Of a stretch of DNA of 64,000 bases, positions 35,690-47,115 are shown in pieces. The DNA lies in NCBI GenBank assembly GCA_023376005.1, contig CM042143.1:88447140-88511139 (forward strand), written 5' to 3'. Position 1 is the first letter of the stretch, and each line of letters starts with the position of its first letter. A program made the translations under genes and the position numbers. The DNA comes from Doryteuthis pealeii (taxonomy: Eukaryota > Mollusca > Cephalopoda > Myopsida > Loliginidae). The notes under the pieces were generated by a model. That model was given only the letters and a program-made list of their open reading frames with translations, was not told the origin of the DNA and made no database searches.

Positions 35690-36040
35690 GTTATTAAATT
35701 TATTTAATAAACACCGTGAAAACTGTACACACAATAAATAAATAACATTCAATAAATGATAACAACAAATACATTTCAAAAGAAATGGAAAGACTAGAAA
35801 GAAATGGATACGCAATGTCATATACAAATTCTTACCGTGCTTTGACCACCTGTAGTAAACTAAATAGGGTTTGCATATGGGCTGTGATTCCCTTAGTCCC
35901 TTTACCTATTTCCTGTGAGTCGCGGTGAATTTAAGGGCTCGGCAGCAACTGATAAAATGGGATTTATATAATCAACTAAATTATTCTAAGACTAAATATT
36001 GTGGTGGTAGTTAAATTAATTAATAAACATAAAATACCTA
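35690..36040 (+). repeat. Family I repeat, copy 1
   Basis: Direct-repeat match to 50890-51195: ACAAATACATTTCAAAAGAA, TAAATAGGGTTTGCATATGG, CAGCAACTGATAAAATGGG. No coding potential recognised. Confidence 0.65.
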
Positions 36041-36117
36041 TATCAAAATAAAGTATAGCTACCAGGTCAATTTCGTGACCATTACACGTGGTTTACCCAT
36101 CCTGGGCTCCAAAATGT

Positions 36118-36412
36118 AAAATGTTCTCAATTGGACAGGTACTACCACTCCGGGTCAAAATGAATGGGAATAATGACGATGAAGGGGTACTCCACATTCA
36201 CTAGAGCTCCAGAATTGGAACATCGCCATCAGATGGTTTAACGTCATACCCAAGACATTAAAACCCTAAGCCACTGCTTTCTTGCACGTGTATGATAAAA
36301 AGTGTTGGGGCTTGCCATAAGGGCAATGGGGTTGGGAATAATATCGGCGATAGGGCTTGACGTAACCAACAGATTGATCTGAGGGGGGTTTCTCCGACCG
36401 CCGGTCAAGCCA
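36118..36412 (-). repeat. Family B copy, minus strand, truncated
   Basis: The + strand shows reversed landmarks: GGTACTACCACTCCGGGTC, GGGGTACTCCACATTC, GCTTGCCATAAGGGC, ATAGGGCTTGA. Confidence 0.75.
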
Positions 36413-36417
36413 AAATG

Positions 36418-37900
36418 TCCGATTTTAATGAAATTTTCAGTATTGATTTATGAATTAATGAATTTTATGATGCATCAGTTATTTTATTTCAAAACTTTAA
36501 TTAAGTATTTCTACTATGATAAATTGATATATAAGATTCATTTAAAATATGAGCAGTATGATTTTAAGTTTAAAATGTCATGATTTTTGGTAATTTTTTT
36601 TGCAATCGCGAATGTTACAATTTATTTTGTAAACACGGGTTTTAAGCAAAAAAAGGCGGCCATCTTGGTCGAAATTGGCCGAAAAAATCGTTTTAAATAT
36701 ATCAAAAATAAATTACATGTGTAATATTATTTTGCTTTTTTTACTAATGTTATGTTGCTACTTTTCGACTTTGACAAAAATTTGACCTTAAATAATCGAT
36801 TTAATTAATTTTAATTCGTTTTTAAAATTTGTAGCAGCCGATTTTTGGGGTATACCTGGGTAGATATTCGTTTACTTCCCTCTCTTTATATTAAAAACTA
36901 GCTATACCCAAAAAATCGTCTGCTAAAGTCAGCTAATGTTTTTTTTTTTCAAACGAATTAAAATTAATTTAATCGATTATTTAAGGTTGAACTCTTGTCT
37001 AAATCGATAAGTAGTAACATAATGACCATCAATAAATAAAAAAAAATAATAATACACATTTAATTTATTTTTAATACATTTAAAACGATTTTTTCGGTCA
37101 ATTTCGATCGCGTTCGACCATTAACACTCTTGAAAAATGGCGTATTTACAAAATTCAATGTAACATTAGTGATTTTTTAAAATTTACCAAAAATCAGGGA
37201 ATTATCCGATTTTAATGAAATTTTCAGTATTGATTTATCAATTAATGAATTTTATAATGCATCAGTTATTTTATTTCAAAACTTTAAGTATGTTTTGCTA
37301 TGAAAAATTAATATATAAAATTCATTTAAAATAAAAATATTCTGATGTTAATTTAAAATGTTATATTTTTAGATTCTAGAAATAAATATCTATTTAATAC
37401 AAACCTTATTTTAGTCAAACAAAGTATAAGTTTTGAAAAAAACTCTATTGAAAATTTAGCCCCCCCCCTTTTTTTTTAAGCAGAAAAATATCGATGTATA
37501 TTTTTTTCTTTTATAAGATAATAGCCAATTAAATAATTATCGACATGAGTAAAAAAGAAATCTAAAAAATTTTTTTTTTTTTTTTTACATTTTATTTTCC
37601 GATTCTCGGTACTTATTTTCTCATAGAATATTCCCCTTAAAAATGCTTTTTCTATTTACAACTTCGGTCTTTTATCTTTTTTATTTATACTGTAATTAGT
37701 ATCAAACATGGACCAACTCGCCGAGATTCTACACCCCCAAAATAAGGGGAGGGGGGTCAAAATCAAGTGACCTGAAAAAAATCAGAAAGTTTTGAAATAA
37801 AATAAATAATGCATTATAAAGTTCATTCATTGATAAATCAACACTGAAAATTTCATTAAAATCGATAATTCCCTGATTTTTGGTAAATTTTCGGGGGGGG
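36418..37900. repeat. Large nested palindrome, AT-rich
   Basis: Central inverted repeat with arms of roughly 285 bp (36581-36865 and 36900-37197; for example AAATAATCGATTTAATTAAT / ATTAATTTAATCGATTATTT) around a loop of about 34 bp. Outside are direct repeats (CCGATTTTAATGAAATTTTC at 36420 and 37208) and an inverted third copy at 37790-37895. No ORF. Confidence 0.8.
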
Positions 37901-37954
37901 GGGCTAAATTCATTTTGTCAAACGGATTTTAGGCCAATTTTGGGTATCCCTATT

Positions 37955-38125
37955 AAAAACAGAATGGTCATAAGAAAATAGAATTCGACGGTTAAGCAAC
38001 AGCAGATAATCAGGATTTATATTTTTGCATCTCATCTTGGGCGGTCTCTTTTTAAACCAGAGGGTGTTCCAACAGTTGTACAAATAAGGAACACTAGTAT
38101 TAATATATAGATTAGTGATATATCC
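37955..38125 (+). repeat. Family E repeat, copy 5 (3' part)
   Basis: AGCAACAGCAGATAATCAGG ... GGAACACTAGTATTAATATA. Confidence 0.65.
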
Positions 38126-38469
38126 CCACATTACGGAACTAGAAATAAACGTTAAGGGGGACTTTTCTCGGGGGATTTATGAGCTAAATTTAAACCCGAT
38201 TTCCCCGCTTCCTACCAACACGTGACCAACATGATTTTGAGTTTGTCTTACTGCAAATCCAAGCACTTCCTTTCTTTTCTTTTTTAAATACATGACTGTT
38301 TTGTGGTCGAGATAGTTGTGCATATTTTGCCATTGATTTTTAGGGGTTGGTGTTTGAACCCAGAAAAAAAGGCTAGGTTTAAGATTCCATAGAAAACTGG
38401 TTCTTTCCATAATTTTGGAAAATTGTCACAAAACAAAACAGTTAAAAAAAAAAAAAAAAAAACTTTTAA

Positions 38470-38552
38470 AATTCAGTTCGTATCAAGAATCAAATAAAAT
38501 GTTTTTGGCATAAAATAACCCAACAAGGGTTGGCGTGCCGTAAAATCCAACT
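38470..38552 (+). repeat. Family B 3' tail
   Basis: Short tail with TTTTTGGCATAAAATAACCC and GGGTTGGCGTGCCG. Confidence 0.65.
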
Positions 38553-38901
38553 AAACTTACATTTCCACGTTATTTAAGCTTTTTTTTTTTTTTTTTTTTT
38601 TAATATTTAAAAAAAAATTTTTTTTAAATAAGTTTACTTAAGTAATGAATTTTAAAATAAATGAATTTTTAAAAAAGAATTTTGATTTATTTTAATTATC
38701 ATTATTTTCGCGAGTTGGAACAAACTGAACACGACATTAAAGTTACAATAACAAGATAAACTAAACTCCCATAACTAAAAAATAAATAAATAAATAAATA
38801 AAAAATAAAAAAGGAAGAAAAGTTAAACTGAACTTAAAACTAAACTTGTTTGTTAAACTTCGCCATCTCCCTTCTTCTTACTACTAATACTTCAGCACAC
38901 G

Positions 38902-38942
<41 letters not shown>

Positions 38943-39179
38943 CGAAAAGGAAAAAAATTGTTCACTATACATCCACATTAATGCATTTAATACACTTCAA
39001 CCGTTCATCTGTACTTAACTTTCAAAAACATTATTATTGACTATCAGGTCAAGTTCCCCATTACGTTTTTGGGGGGAGTAGTTTAACAATAACATCCTCC
39101 ACTAAAAACAGCTGCTTCTTCTTCTTCGGGAAAAGTTAAATTAGTTCATCTAAATTTCTCCTTATCAACATACATCGTC

Positions 39180-39368
39180 TTGATAATAACTGTAAAGGAA
39201 GGAAGTATATATTAGTGTTTTGTTGTTGTTGTTAGAAGAAGAAAAAAGAGAACAACAAGCAATAAGCTAAAAAGCCTCCCGGGCCAAACAGGCAAGACAC
39301 GCACCTTGTGTTTAAAAGGTTTTTTTATTTACAACAGAGAAACTAGCGATTAAAAAAGGAAAGAAGAT
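39180..39368 (+). promoter_or_regulatory. Putative OSTF1 core promoter / 5' UTR
   Basis: The stretch just upstream of the OSTF1 start codon has a TATATATT sequence near 39206-39213, then a purine-rich leader without obvious repeat homology. This is positional inference only; no transcription start can be read from sequence. The TATA-like string may be fortuitous in such AT-rich DNA. Confidence 0.25.
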
Positions 39369-39423
39369 ATGTCGACTACAAAACCTATTCCTCGTAGGCC
39401 ACCACCACCTGTTCCTAAAAGAG
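39369..39423 (+). CDS. OSTF1: OSTF1 first coding exon (start codon, proline-rich N-terminus)
   Basis: ATG at 39369 opens MSTTKPIPRRPPPPVPKRG, a proline-rich leader like the short N-terminus of animal OSTF1 (osteoclast-stimulating factor 1) that precedes its SH3 domain. The start has a purine (G) at -3. The exon ends in phase 1 before GTAAGT. OSTF1 is a small cytoplasmic adaptor with one SH3 domain followed by ankyrin repeats; in vertebrates it binds Src-family and RNA-binding partners. The downstream intron is about 10.4 kb. There is no in-frame upstream extension that looks like coding sequence. Confidence 0.88.
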
Positions 39424-41369
39424 GTAAGTTTGTATATTAAAAGGTTTATTTTAAACAAAAATAATTCCTTTAATTTTTAAGCTCTTTATTTTTAAGGAAT
39501 TTCCCTGTTAGTCATCAATGAGTAACAGTGCTCTCATTTTTTAACTTGCTTAAAAATGTTTTTAAAAACTCGTCCATTTAAAACATCAACGTTCTCTTCT
39601 TTTTTATTATCCTTACCTAATTTTAAAAAAATAATTTTAAAAGTTTTATTTTAATGCAACCGTATTTACGATCTTTGAAATAAAAGATCACGTTCAAGAC
39701 AAAACGGAAATAAACTTTAACTGAGTAATTTTTTAAGTACGGATGTCTAAAACAGCAAAGATTTTTAGTACGAATTATTCATTCAAGGAATGTACTGTTA
39801 AATTTTATCCCGTTGCGTCATATGTCTAATATTTTATTTAATTTATTTCTAGTTTCTTATTACTTACAGGCAGTTCATTGTCTTTCTTTTTTTAATTTGA
39901 AAGAATTATTTTTCATACTTTAAATATGATATTGAAAAACATTTTTATTAAAGTTCATTCATACTTTACAAGTTATTTGTTTTTTGTTATTTTACACTAT
40001 AGAATTATTGATTTTAGGACTACCCATAAATAAAAACGTGCAACCACTAGTTTTAATATTCATTGTTCATGTTATTTTTTATGTGACAGTTTAAATAAGT
40101 TTTATCTAAAAAAAATTATTTAAATATTTTAAATAAAACTGCTTGATATATTTTCTTTTCATATCAGTAATTTTATTTGCTTTATTTTTTTATTTACTTA
40201 TTTCTAATTTAATTTTTAATATATTTATATTGCATTGGTTAGTAGTTGCTGTTGTTTGTTTATTAGTTTTTTTTAGATAAAAAGTTTTGAATTTAAAAAA
40301 CAAAACAAAAAAAACGCTGTTCACGTCAGTCAATTTATTTTAATTTACTCTGATTAAATTCGAAAAATAAAGGAATTTTCTCCTATAAGATTTCCGTTGT
40401 AAGTAATAATATATACATTAATTAGGAAAATAGAAATGAATCCGATGGTATAAAAAATTGAAAAAAAAAAAAAAAAAAAGTGTTGTTCAGATGTATATCT
40501 TATTATTGGAGCCGATGTTATAATGTTTCGGTTTGTTTATCAAACTATCGTCGGGGCATTCATTTATATGGGGAAAAGAAGAAAAAAACTTTAAAAACAA
40601 TGGTTTGTATTTTTTGTTAACGTGTTGCGGCTTCTGAATATCCATCCTATATTATTACTCATATTACTGCAAATAAGAAAAGTGGGTACATTTTGGTTTT
40701 AGATGTAAGTAAAAAGTTACCACCAAAAAGTGTTTTTATATTTCTTGACGGCGAAAAGACATTCGTATTTCATTTCTTGTTATTTATTTATTTGTTTCCC
40801 TTTCCTAAAGTCAAACGAAACAAAAAATAAATCATTAAAAAGAAACTTATTAACCTTGACATTTTCGATTTAGTTGGTGATTTATTGAATATTTACTTTC
40901 GTTTTTATTTTTAAAACTATTATTCACTAATTCTAATTTTACACGGAATCGTTTTCAATGTCAGTTTCTACAAGTTTTTTGTTTGTTTTTTCACTCTCTT
41001 TTCTCAAAACATTATTTATTCTAAATAGCTGAACTAATGGTGAGATTTATTTTTATTTATTTCTAGTAATGACATTCATTTTGTTACTATTTTCTCCTTC
41101 ACCAACTGCTAATCATTTTTTTTTGCTCTTATCCGATTAAGGAAGTTAAGATTTAAGCTGATTTTAGCAACATTCTCAATTCAACACAAGAAAGGCAATC
41201 ACACTCTGTGTGTGTGTTGAGACAGGTGGTTTCATTGTTAAAAGTGTGGCTTACATTTACCACAAGGCCGTCAGTAACCCAGTGATGACCGAACTACTAA
41301 TCATCACAGATTTAATACCAGGCTGCAAGTACTTTTAATAAAGGAAATATTATTTTTCTCACTTAGGAC
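39424..41369. other. OSTF1 intron 1, repeat-poor AT-rich part
   Basis: About 1.9 kb with no repeat family recognised, unusual for this window. It could hold intronic regulatory sequence, but I see no specific motif. Confidence 0.4.
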
Positions 41370-41531
41370 ATAAGTAAAGTTGGCGAAGTGGCCTATTGAC
41401 TTTATCAGCCCAACAGCGATGGAGTCTATCACCCTTTCACTAGTGGTAACCAGTGAAATTGTTTTTGCTGAGGTGGAGTGCCACAACTGCCGTCAGCTCT
41501 CCACTTTACCACACAGATCAGATTACTCAAG
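41370..41531 (-). mobile_element. tRNA-derived SINE, family A copy 6, head missing, fused to a family B element
   Basis: The minus strand reads the body of family A (GATCTGTGTGGTAAAGTGGAG ... GGGTGATAGACTCCATCG). Homology stops at about 41531, where a + strand family B copy begins without a spacer. Confidence 0.7.
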
Positions 41532-42478
41532 CTAGACAGGCAGTCAGAGCCCCCCCCCCATCCATTCAATCGGCTGGTCACATCAAGCCCTAGCACCTAT
41601 ATGATTGTCACAACCCTATTGACTTTATGGCAAGCCTCCAATCCTTTTTATCATATATGTGCTAGAAGGCGGTGGTTGAGGGTCTTAGTGTCTTGGGTAT
41701 GATGTTAAACTCTATCTGATGGTGAAGTTCCAGTTCTGGAACTCTGGGGAATGTTGGGTAACCCTTCATTGACAGGTCCACTCTAACTTGGAATGGTAGT
41801 ACCTGTTAGGGTTCCATCTATGGGTTAAATAGAAAAAAAGGTAATTTATGAGGAAGTGCGTCCCGGTCTCCTGCCTCAAAAATTGCTACCCGGTGACTAT
41901 CAAAATAACAACCTCAGCTCGTCGTAATTCTTGTTTATTTATCGTAATTTGTTGTAATTCTTGTTTAGATATGAAGATGGATATATAGTTTTGAATAGAC
42001 TGAGATAGATAGATAAACAAACAAAATAATATAGATAGATATGAACAAATGGAGATAGATATTTTCGACAAGTAAATGTATTGGGGGGGGCGCTTATTTT
42101 TTTGTCTTAATTCTTGTTTATTTAAACTAAAAACAAGACATTAAACAAACATGAATAAAAAAAATCTTAGTATTTAAAGTAATATAGATAGATATGAACA
42201 AATTGAGATAATAGATATGAAGATGGATAGTTTTGAATAGACTGAGCTGGGTCGTTATTTTAATAGTCACCGGGTAGCAATTTTTGTGGCAGGAGACTGG
42301 GACGCACTTCCTCATAAATTACTGAAAAACATGAGTTTGCAAAAATATGTTTAAAAAAAATTTGCATTTTAAAAGGATTGAATACCCATGAAGAATGAAT
42401 AAAACAAAACATCTTTGGCATAAAATGATCCAATGGGTTGACATGCCGTAAAACCCAAACAATCAACCAACCATATAT
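41532..42478 (+). repeat. Family B copy interrupted by a foldback element
   Basis: The 5' part is 41532-41840 (ends ATGGGTTAAATAG plus A-rich). The 3' part is 42323-42478 (AATACCCATGAAGAATG ... GTTGACATGCCG). The intervening 41841-42322 is a foldback element. Confidence 0.75.
41841..42322. mobile_element. Foldback element FB3 with GATA-rich core, nested in family B
   Basis: Arms of about 80 bp: GTAATTTATGAGGAAGTGCG ... GCTACCCGGTGACTAT on the left and the reverse complement on the right (42244-42322). The interior has two imperfect copies of a TAGATAGATATGAACAAAT segment. Confidence 0.8.
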
Positions 42479-42559
42479 GTACCATTGCAAATATTTCACT
42501 TCCCTTTGTTTTTTAAAACAATATTTAGAATATATACTTTCATAATAACATAGCAGTAT

Positions 42560-42650
42560 CTACATATCTACTAATAATGGAGATTGTCTGTATTTCTGTC
42601 TGTAACAAAAACTACGTCATAGCTCATGTCACAATATTCTTATGCTATAC
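42560..42650 (+). repeat. Helitron-like element 5' end fragment
   Basis: TACTAATAATGGAGATTGTC and TTCTGTCTGTAAC match the 5' end of the Helitron-like family; the rest does not continue. Confidence 0.45.
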
Positions 42651-43065
42651 ACCCAAAATTTGAGTAAGCAATTTTAGAAATTGTTTTTTTACAGTAACAA
42701 GAAGTTAACTAAAAAGTTTACAAATAAATGAATACCTATGATTTTGTGTAAAATTGATGCAGAAAATATTCAAAATAATTGTTTGATTATTACATGCACG
42801 CAACATTTTATTTGAGAGGGACGGGGCTCAGTTTTCATTTCAAATTGTTTTTTTTTTTTTTTACTCCTTTAATAAATATGAGGATTTTGGTTACTTATGA
42901 TACAAACCCTCTGACATTGAATTTTTAGCTCCCACCCTCTCAGGCAATGTCTTTCAAAAATTAATTTTTACGACGCCTGGAGAGTGTTTACTGTTGCTAG
43001 TACTACTTAAAGGTTGAAACAATTAAATTTTTTTTTAACTAGAACTTTTATTCAAAAAAAGTGGT

Positions 43066-43560
43066 ATAGAAATAAAACAAAATTAGTATTATCTGTGTTA
43101 TTCGGACTATTGTCCCCATCTTCATTGTTATTTGTACAACGTTTCAGCCGATATGCCCTCCGACCTTCTTCAGGTATTTCTTCTCAGACTCGGGAACCTT
43201 CTTTTCGAATCGGGAACTTTCTTGTCGTAATCGGGAGCCATCACGGAACTCCTTTATTTATTCCACGGCGGTATCCTGTTCTCATTCCGCTAACCATAAC
43301 TGGGGTAGCAGTTATGTTAATTATTTTTCTAACTGCCTCCACTCAGGATTGAACTTGGTATCCAGAGATAACTGTCACTTAGAACTGTCTTAACCTAACT
43401 ACCTTATCCACTAGGCTATGTGTCCAATTGAAGAAGGCCGGAGGGCATATCGGCCGAAACGTTGTACAAATAACAATGAAGATGAGGACAATAGTCTGAA
43501 TAACACAGATAATACTAATCTACAAGCCTCATCTCAAACATTCAGAGAAAAACAAAATTA
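43066..43560. mobile_element. SINE family C copy 2, with long inverted arms
   Basis: Both ends carry the family module, in opposite orientation. The left (43085-43190) reads as the reverse complement of the GGCCGAAACGTTGTAC...GAGGACAATAGTC module; the right (43435-43520) carries it forward. Between them, on the minus strand, is a tRNA-like segment (CCTAGTGGATAAGG; GTTCAATCCTG). It lies in OSTF1 intron 1. Confidence 0.6.
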
Positions 43561-44235
43561 GGAATCCATTCACAGCCACATATTCCTCTTTATTAGAATG
43601 AGATATATAAAATGATAAAGATTTGTATGAAAATAATTTTCTCAAAATAATTTTCATTTATATTGAGACTGGTGAACCGGAAGTTAACGCTTTGAAAGCA
43701 GAAATAAAATGACAAAAATAAGAAGTCTGTGCATAGAATCAGTGCAGGTAGAAAGAAAAGAAAATAGAAATATTAAAAATGATAATTTTCAACCAATCAA
43801 GAGTGTTTGCGCCTAAAAAAAAGAAAAAGGGTTTAAAAAAAAAAAAAAACCAATTTTGATCCTAGGGAGTGATATAAAAAAGCGATGGTTTTCAAAGAAC
43901 AGTAGAGAAGACAAACTTATGCCTAATTTCCTCCATATTGCCTGACTCCGAAATATTTGCCTACCACTGAAGGTATTACAAGCTATATCTTTCTCTCTCT
44001 AAAAGTTACTTCACTGCTAATATATATTAAGCATTACCTTTCTTTCTCAGTTGGAGTTAACTCAGCACTTTTTCTTTATTACATGAACATTTAAAAAAGC
44101 ATATTTGTGCAGGACTTTGTTCAGTATTTTTGACTACTGTAATCTATTTGTTTTAATACACATATTACTTGTTGAATTTATGAGTTATTTGTTTTTCTGT
44201 CTTGATATATGTGACCGTATTATGTGTTTGTTGTA
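43561..44235. other. OSTF1 intron 1, nothing recognised
   Basis: AT-rich, poly-A at 43838-43850. No gene or known repeat seen. Confidence 0.4.
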
Positions 44236-44944
44236 ATTCCCATATATATATATATCCACTCCTTACAACCCACCATAAGACAATGAATCATTATTTATGA
44301 ATTTTCCTGCTTTTCGACAAAGCATATAATGCATAGATACGCCTGTCCTTCGTATTGGTCACAAAATCTGGTGACTCTACAAGTCTTATTTCTTGCAATT
44401 TTTCAATTTTTCTTCCATGAAAGTTTCTTGTGGCATCCACGGCATCTTTCTCTTGTTTTTTCAAAACTGATGCAGTAAAGGAAATGTGGCAACATCCATG
44501 AGGAGAAACAGCCATTTGAGTAAATGTAGGCAACATGTTAAAGATTTCCAACAGCTCAAAACCGAATCCAAAATCAACTCTAAATATTATGTACCACCCA
44601 TCAATGCTAAACAACAATCACCCAATCTATATTCCCTTCTCACATCATAACACCCAACATCAGGGTATCTACATATGCAACAAACCCATTTGATTAGTCT
44701 GTAAGCACCTAGTTTTAGATTCCCTTTGTACTGTATGCAATACCAATATTAAAATCCAAGCCCCCTAATCTTTCTTGCATAGTACTATACATTTTCTACA
44801 CTAAATGCGACTCTCTATCTCTCTCTCTATCTATCTATCTCTATCTCTATCTATCTATCTATCTCTCTCTATGTAATTACTTTTCATGAAACTGTAATAA
44901 AATTGCTTTTCTAGAAATCAAAAAGATTTAGGTAGATTACATTA

Positions 44945-45060
44945 ATAACGGTCTCTTATATCCTATCATACAAACCATCCAAGTAAGACAAACAAGACAT
45001 GCTAGAGAAGCAAGCACAGATTCATAAGTGATGTTCTCTTGTATACACCTACACATGGAC
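44945..45060 (+). pseudogene. Second, more decayed fragment of the same LINE C-terminal region
   Basis: Short blocks TIQVRQTRHA and, after a frameshift, SDVLLYTYTWTP recall the QVRRTRHA...SDVLLWTPTHG region of the same LINE ORF. Decayed by frameshifts and stops. Confidence 0.5.
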
Positions 45061-45064
45061 ACCC

Positions 45065-45230
45065 CAGTGTACCTGGTAGGATCCTGTCTATGGGTTAAAT
45101 AGATGGAGAGAAAAAAATGAGTTTAAAAAAAAAGTTGGATACCCAACAAGAATGAATAAAACAAAACGTTTTCGGCATAAAATGACCCAACAAGGATTGA
45201 CATGCCATGAAATCTAACCAACCAACCAGT
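45065..45230 (+). repeat. Family B 3' fragment
   Basis: ACCTGGTAGGATCC...ATGGGTTAAATAG, ending in GGATTGACATGCC and a CCAACCAACC tail. Confidence 0.75.
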
Positions 45231-45237
45231 TTTTTCA

Positions 45238-45918
45238 GCTGGGGCCTTAGAATACACGGACGGCACAGCTGCAGAGGGAGTAAGGCCCACCCCCAATGGG
45301 GCGACCTGTGATGCTTAAGGTTGGAATCCTGTTGGCTGAGTAGTCCATGACATGCAACACTCCACTTTGGTATTTACTTAGGCTAGGCGAGTGGTCAGAG
45401 AGGCCCCCTCTGATCAATCGGCTGGTCTCATCAAGCCCTAGCATCTATATGATTGTCTCAACCCTATTGCCCCTTGGCAAATGCCAACCCTTTCTTTTTA
45501 TCATATATGTAATTCCCTATATATATATATATATATCCACTCATTACAACCCACCATAAGACAATGAATCATTATTTATGAATTTTCCTGCTTTTCGGCA
45601 AAGCATGTAATGCATAGATAAGCCTGTCCCTCACATTAGGTGGTGGCTGAGGGTCTTATTGTCCTGGGTATGACATTAAACTCTACTGATAGTGAAGTTC
45701 CAGTTCCAGGGAGTAACTGACATTACTCCCAGGTCCACTCTGACACGGAGTAGTAATACAAGTTAGTCCAATCTATGTGTTAGATAGAACAAAGTGTGTT
45801 TTTAAAAAATTGAGTTTTAAAAAAAAAAAGTGCCCATCAAGAATGTATAAAACAAAACGTCTTCAGCTTAAAATAACCCAACAAGGATTGACAAGCCTTA
45901 AAATCCAACCAACCAACC
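45238..45918 (+). repeat. Family B copy with an internal 126-bp insertion
   Basis: Landmarks run from GGGGCCTTAGAATACACGG to AACAAGGATTGACAAGCC. Positions 45511-45637 are foreign and match 44236-44357. Confidence 0.75.
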
Positions 45919-46340
45919 AGATTTAGCCAAAGATTCTCTTATTTGTTGGTCATGGTGGCAGTGGTTTTTAGATCCAAGTTAATCAGATGTAAACAAACAG
46001 TAACTTTTTGTTTACAGTTATAAATTTTATTTGAAAGAAAGAAGTATAGTGATAAAATGTCAAAACAGAAAGAAAAGAAAAGAAAAAACCTAGATTGATA
46101 AAACTGACACCAAAATGATTTTACCAGTGAACCAAGTAATTAAAGTTATAGTAAGTTTATTTTAAAACTTGATATGAAATGCTTCATTATGATTAAACAA
46201 AAAACATTTTGTGTTTATCAAAAACATTAAACTCATTAAATATTTATATAAGGTGTTCAGAAAAAAATCTTTATTTTAATCCCCACTACCAAAACAAGAA
46301 TTTATTAACTCTTTACTGGGTGCTCATTGAAAAGTAATTA

Positions 46341-46384
<44 letters not shown>

Positions 46385-46421
46385 AGTAAATGCACAAGCT
46401 ATGTGTTTTGATATGGCTTTT

Positions 46422-46785
46422 TGTCAGCAAAAAAAAGCCATATCAAAACACATCTTGTGTATTTACTTCTCATACTGTCGTGTAGAAAGTCACTATAAGA
46501 GAAATAAAAACCTACTTCTAAACAAAAACGAAAAATCTAAGTCCGGTTGGTGTAGGGGTTACGTTCCTCGCCTGTCAGCTTGACAGTCAGGGTTTGAATC
46601 GCGCACAAGGCGGTCTTCTTATCTATAGCTCTGCTGATGAGGCCTAATAGGCCGAAATGTACATACAGAGATTGATTTTTCTCAATTTGTTTAGCCTTAC
46701 ATTTAAAATAGGTATGTCCGCCTAATTAATTATTAATTAACTTTCAAAATTAGGTACGACTTCAATTAAGCACATATTCTCCCCC
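46422..46785 (+). mobile_element. tRNA-promoted hammerhead retroelement (retrozyme-like), forward copy
   Basis: From about 46541 there is a tRNA-Asp-like head: A box GGTGTAGGGGTTA, CCTGTCAG around the anticodon, B box GGGTTTGAATC. The hammerhead at 46629-46670 follows, then an AT-rich 3' module ending in CACATATTCTCC. The unit would be about 360 nt. A hairpin (46381-46475) of GAGAAGTAAAT...ATTTACTTCTC lies at its 5' side. (TA)n tracts flank it at 46340-46380 and 46790-46814. A related inverted copy follows at 46814-47115. No protein-coding capacity is seen, so any mobility would need helper enzymes. Confidence 0.7.
46629..46670 (+). ncRNA. Hammerhead ribozyme, minimal type I (AUA cleavage triplet)
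   Basis: All core positions are present. Stem I is CTCTG (46629-46633) with CAGAG (46666-46670). The CUGANGA box CTGATGA is at 46634-46640. Stem II is GGCC/GGCC with loop TAATA (46641-46653). GAA is at 46654-46656. Stem III is A-U and U-A pairs (46657-46658 with 46663-46664) closing loop GTAC. H17 is A46665. Predicted cleavage is between 46665 and 46666. Very short stem III with a tetraloop is typical of the minimal type I hammerheads known from animal retrozymes and Penelope-like elements. It lies about 85 bp downstream of a tRNA-like head. Confidence 0.85.
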
Positions 46786-46813
46786 CAAATATATATATAT
46801 ATATATATATATA

Positions 46814-47115
46814 TGACTGACAGGGGGGGATTCTAATCATTACACCAGCTGTTTTTCCAGATTTTTCATTTGTTTTGAACTCAGTTATATTCCATTTATG
46901 GTGACTTTGCTACACGACAGTATGAGAAGTAAACAAACAAACAAACAATGTGTTTGATATGGCTTTTTTTAGCTGACAATTTTTTGGAGAATATGTGCTT
47001 AATTGAAGTCGTACCTAATTTTTGAAAATTAATTGATAATTAATGAATTAGGCAGGTATACCTATTCAAATGTAAGGCTAAACAAATCGAGAAAAATCAA
47101 TCTCTGTATGTACAT
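46814..47115 (-). mobile_element. Inverted, circularly permuted copy of the hammerhead retroelement
   Basis: Read on the minus strand, 47115 to 46979 matches the 3' module of the forward copy. It begins at ATGTACATACAGAGATT, that is, at hammerhead stem III. It then runs directly into the 5' module and the tRNA A-box region (46975 to about 46814), where homology stops. This order, cleavage-site region then 3' module then 5' module then tRNA head, is what one unit of a head-to-tail multimer or circle would give. The ribozyme core itself is absent. Confidence 0.65.

Noticed and set aside
44291..44617. 108-codon minus-strand ORF
   Set aside because: Its C-terminal third lies in a segment duplicated at 45.5 kb and no domain is recognisable; transcript evidence would be needed.
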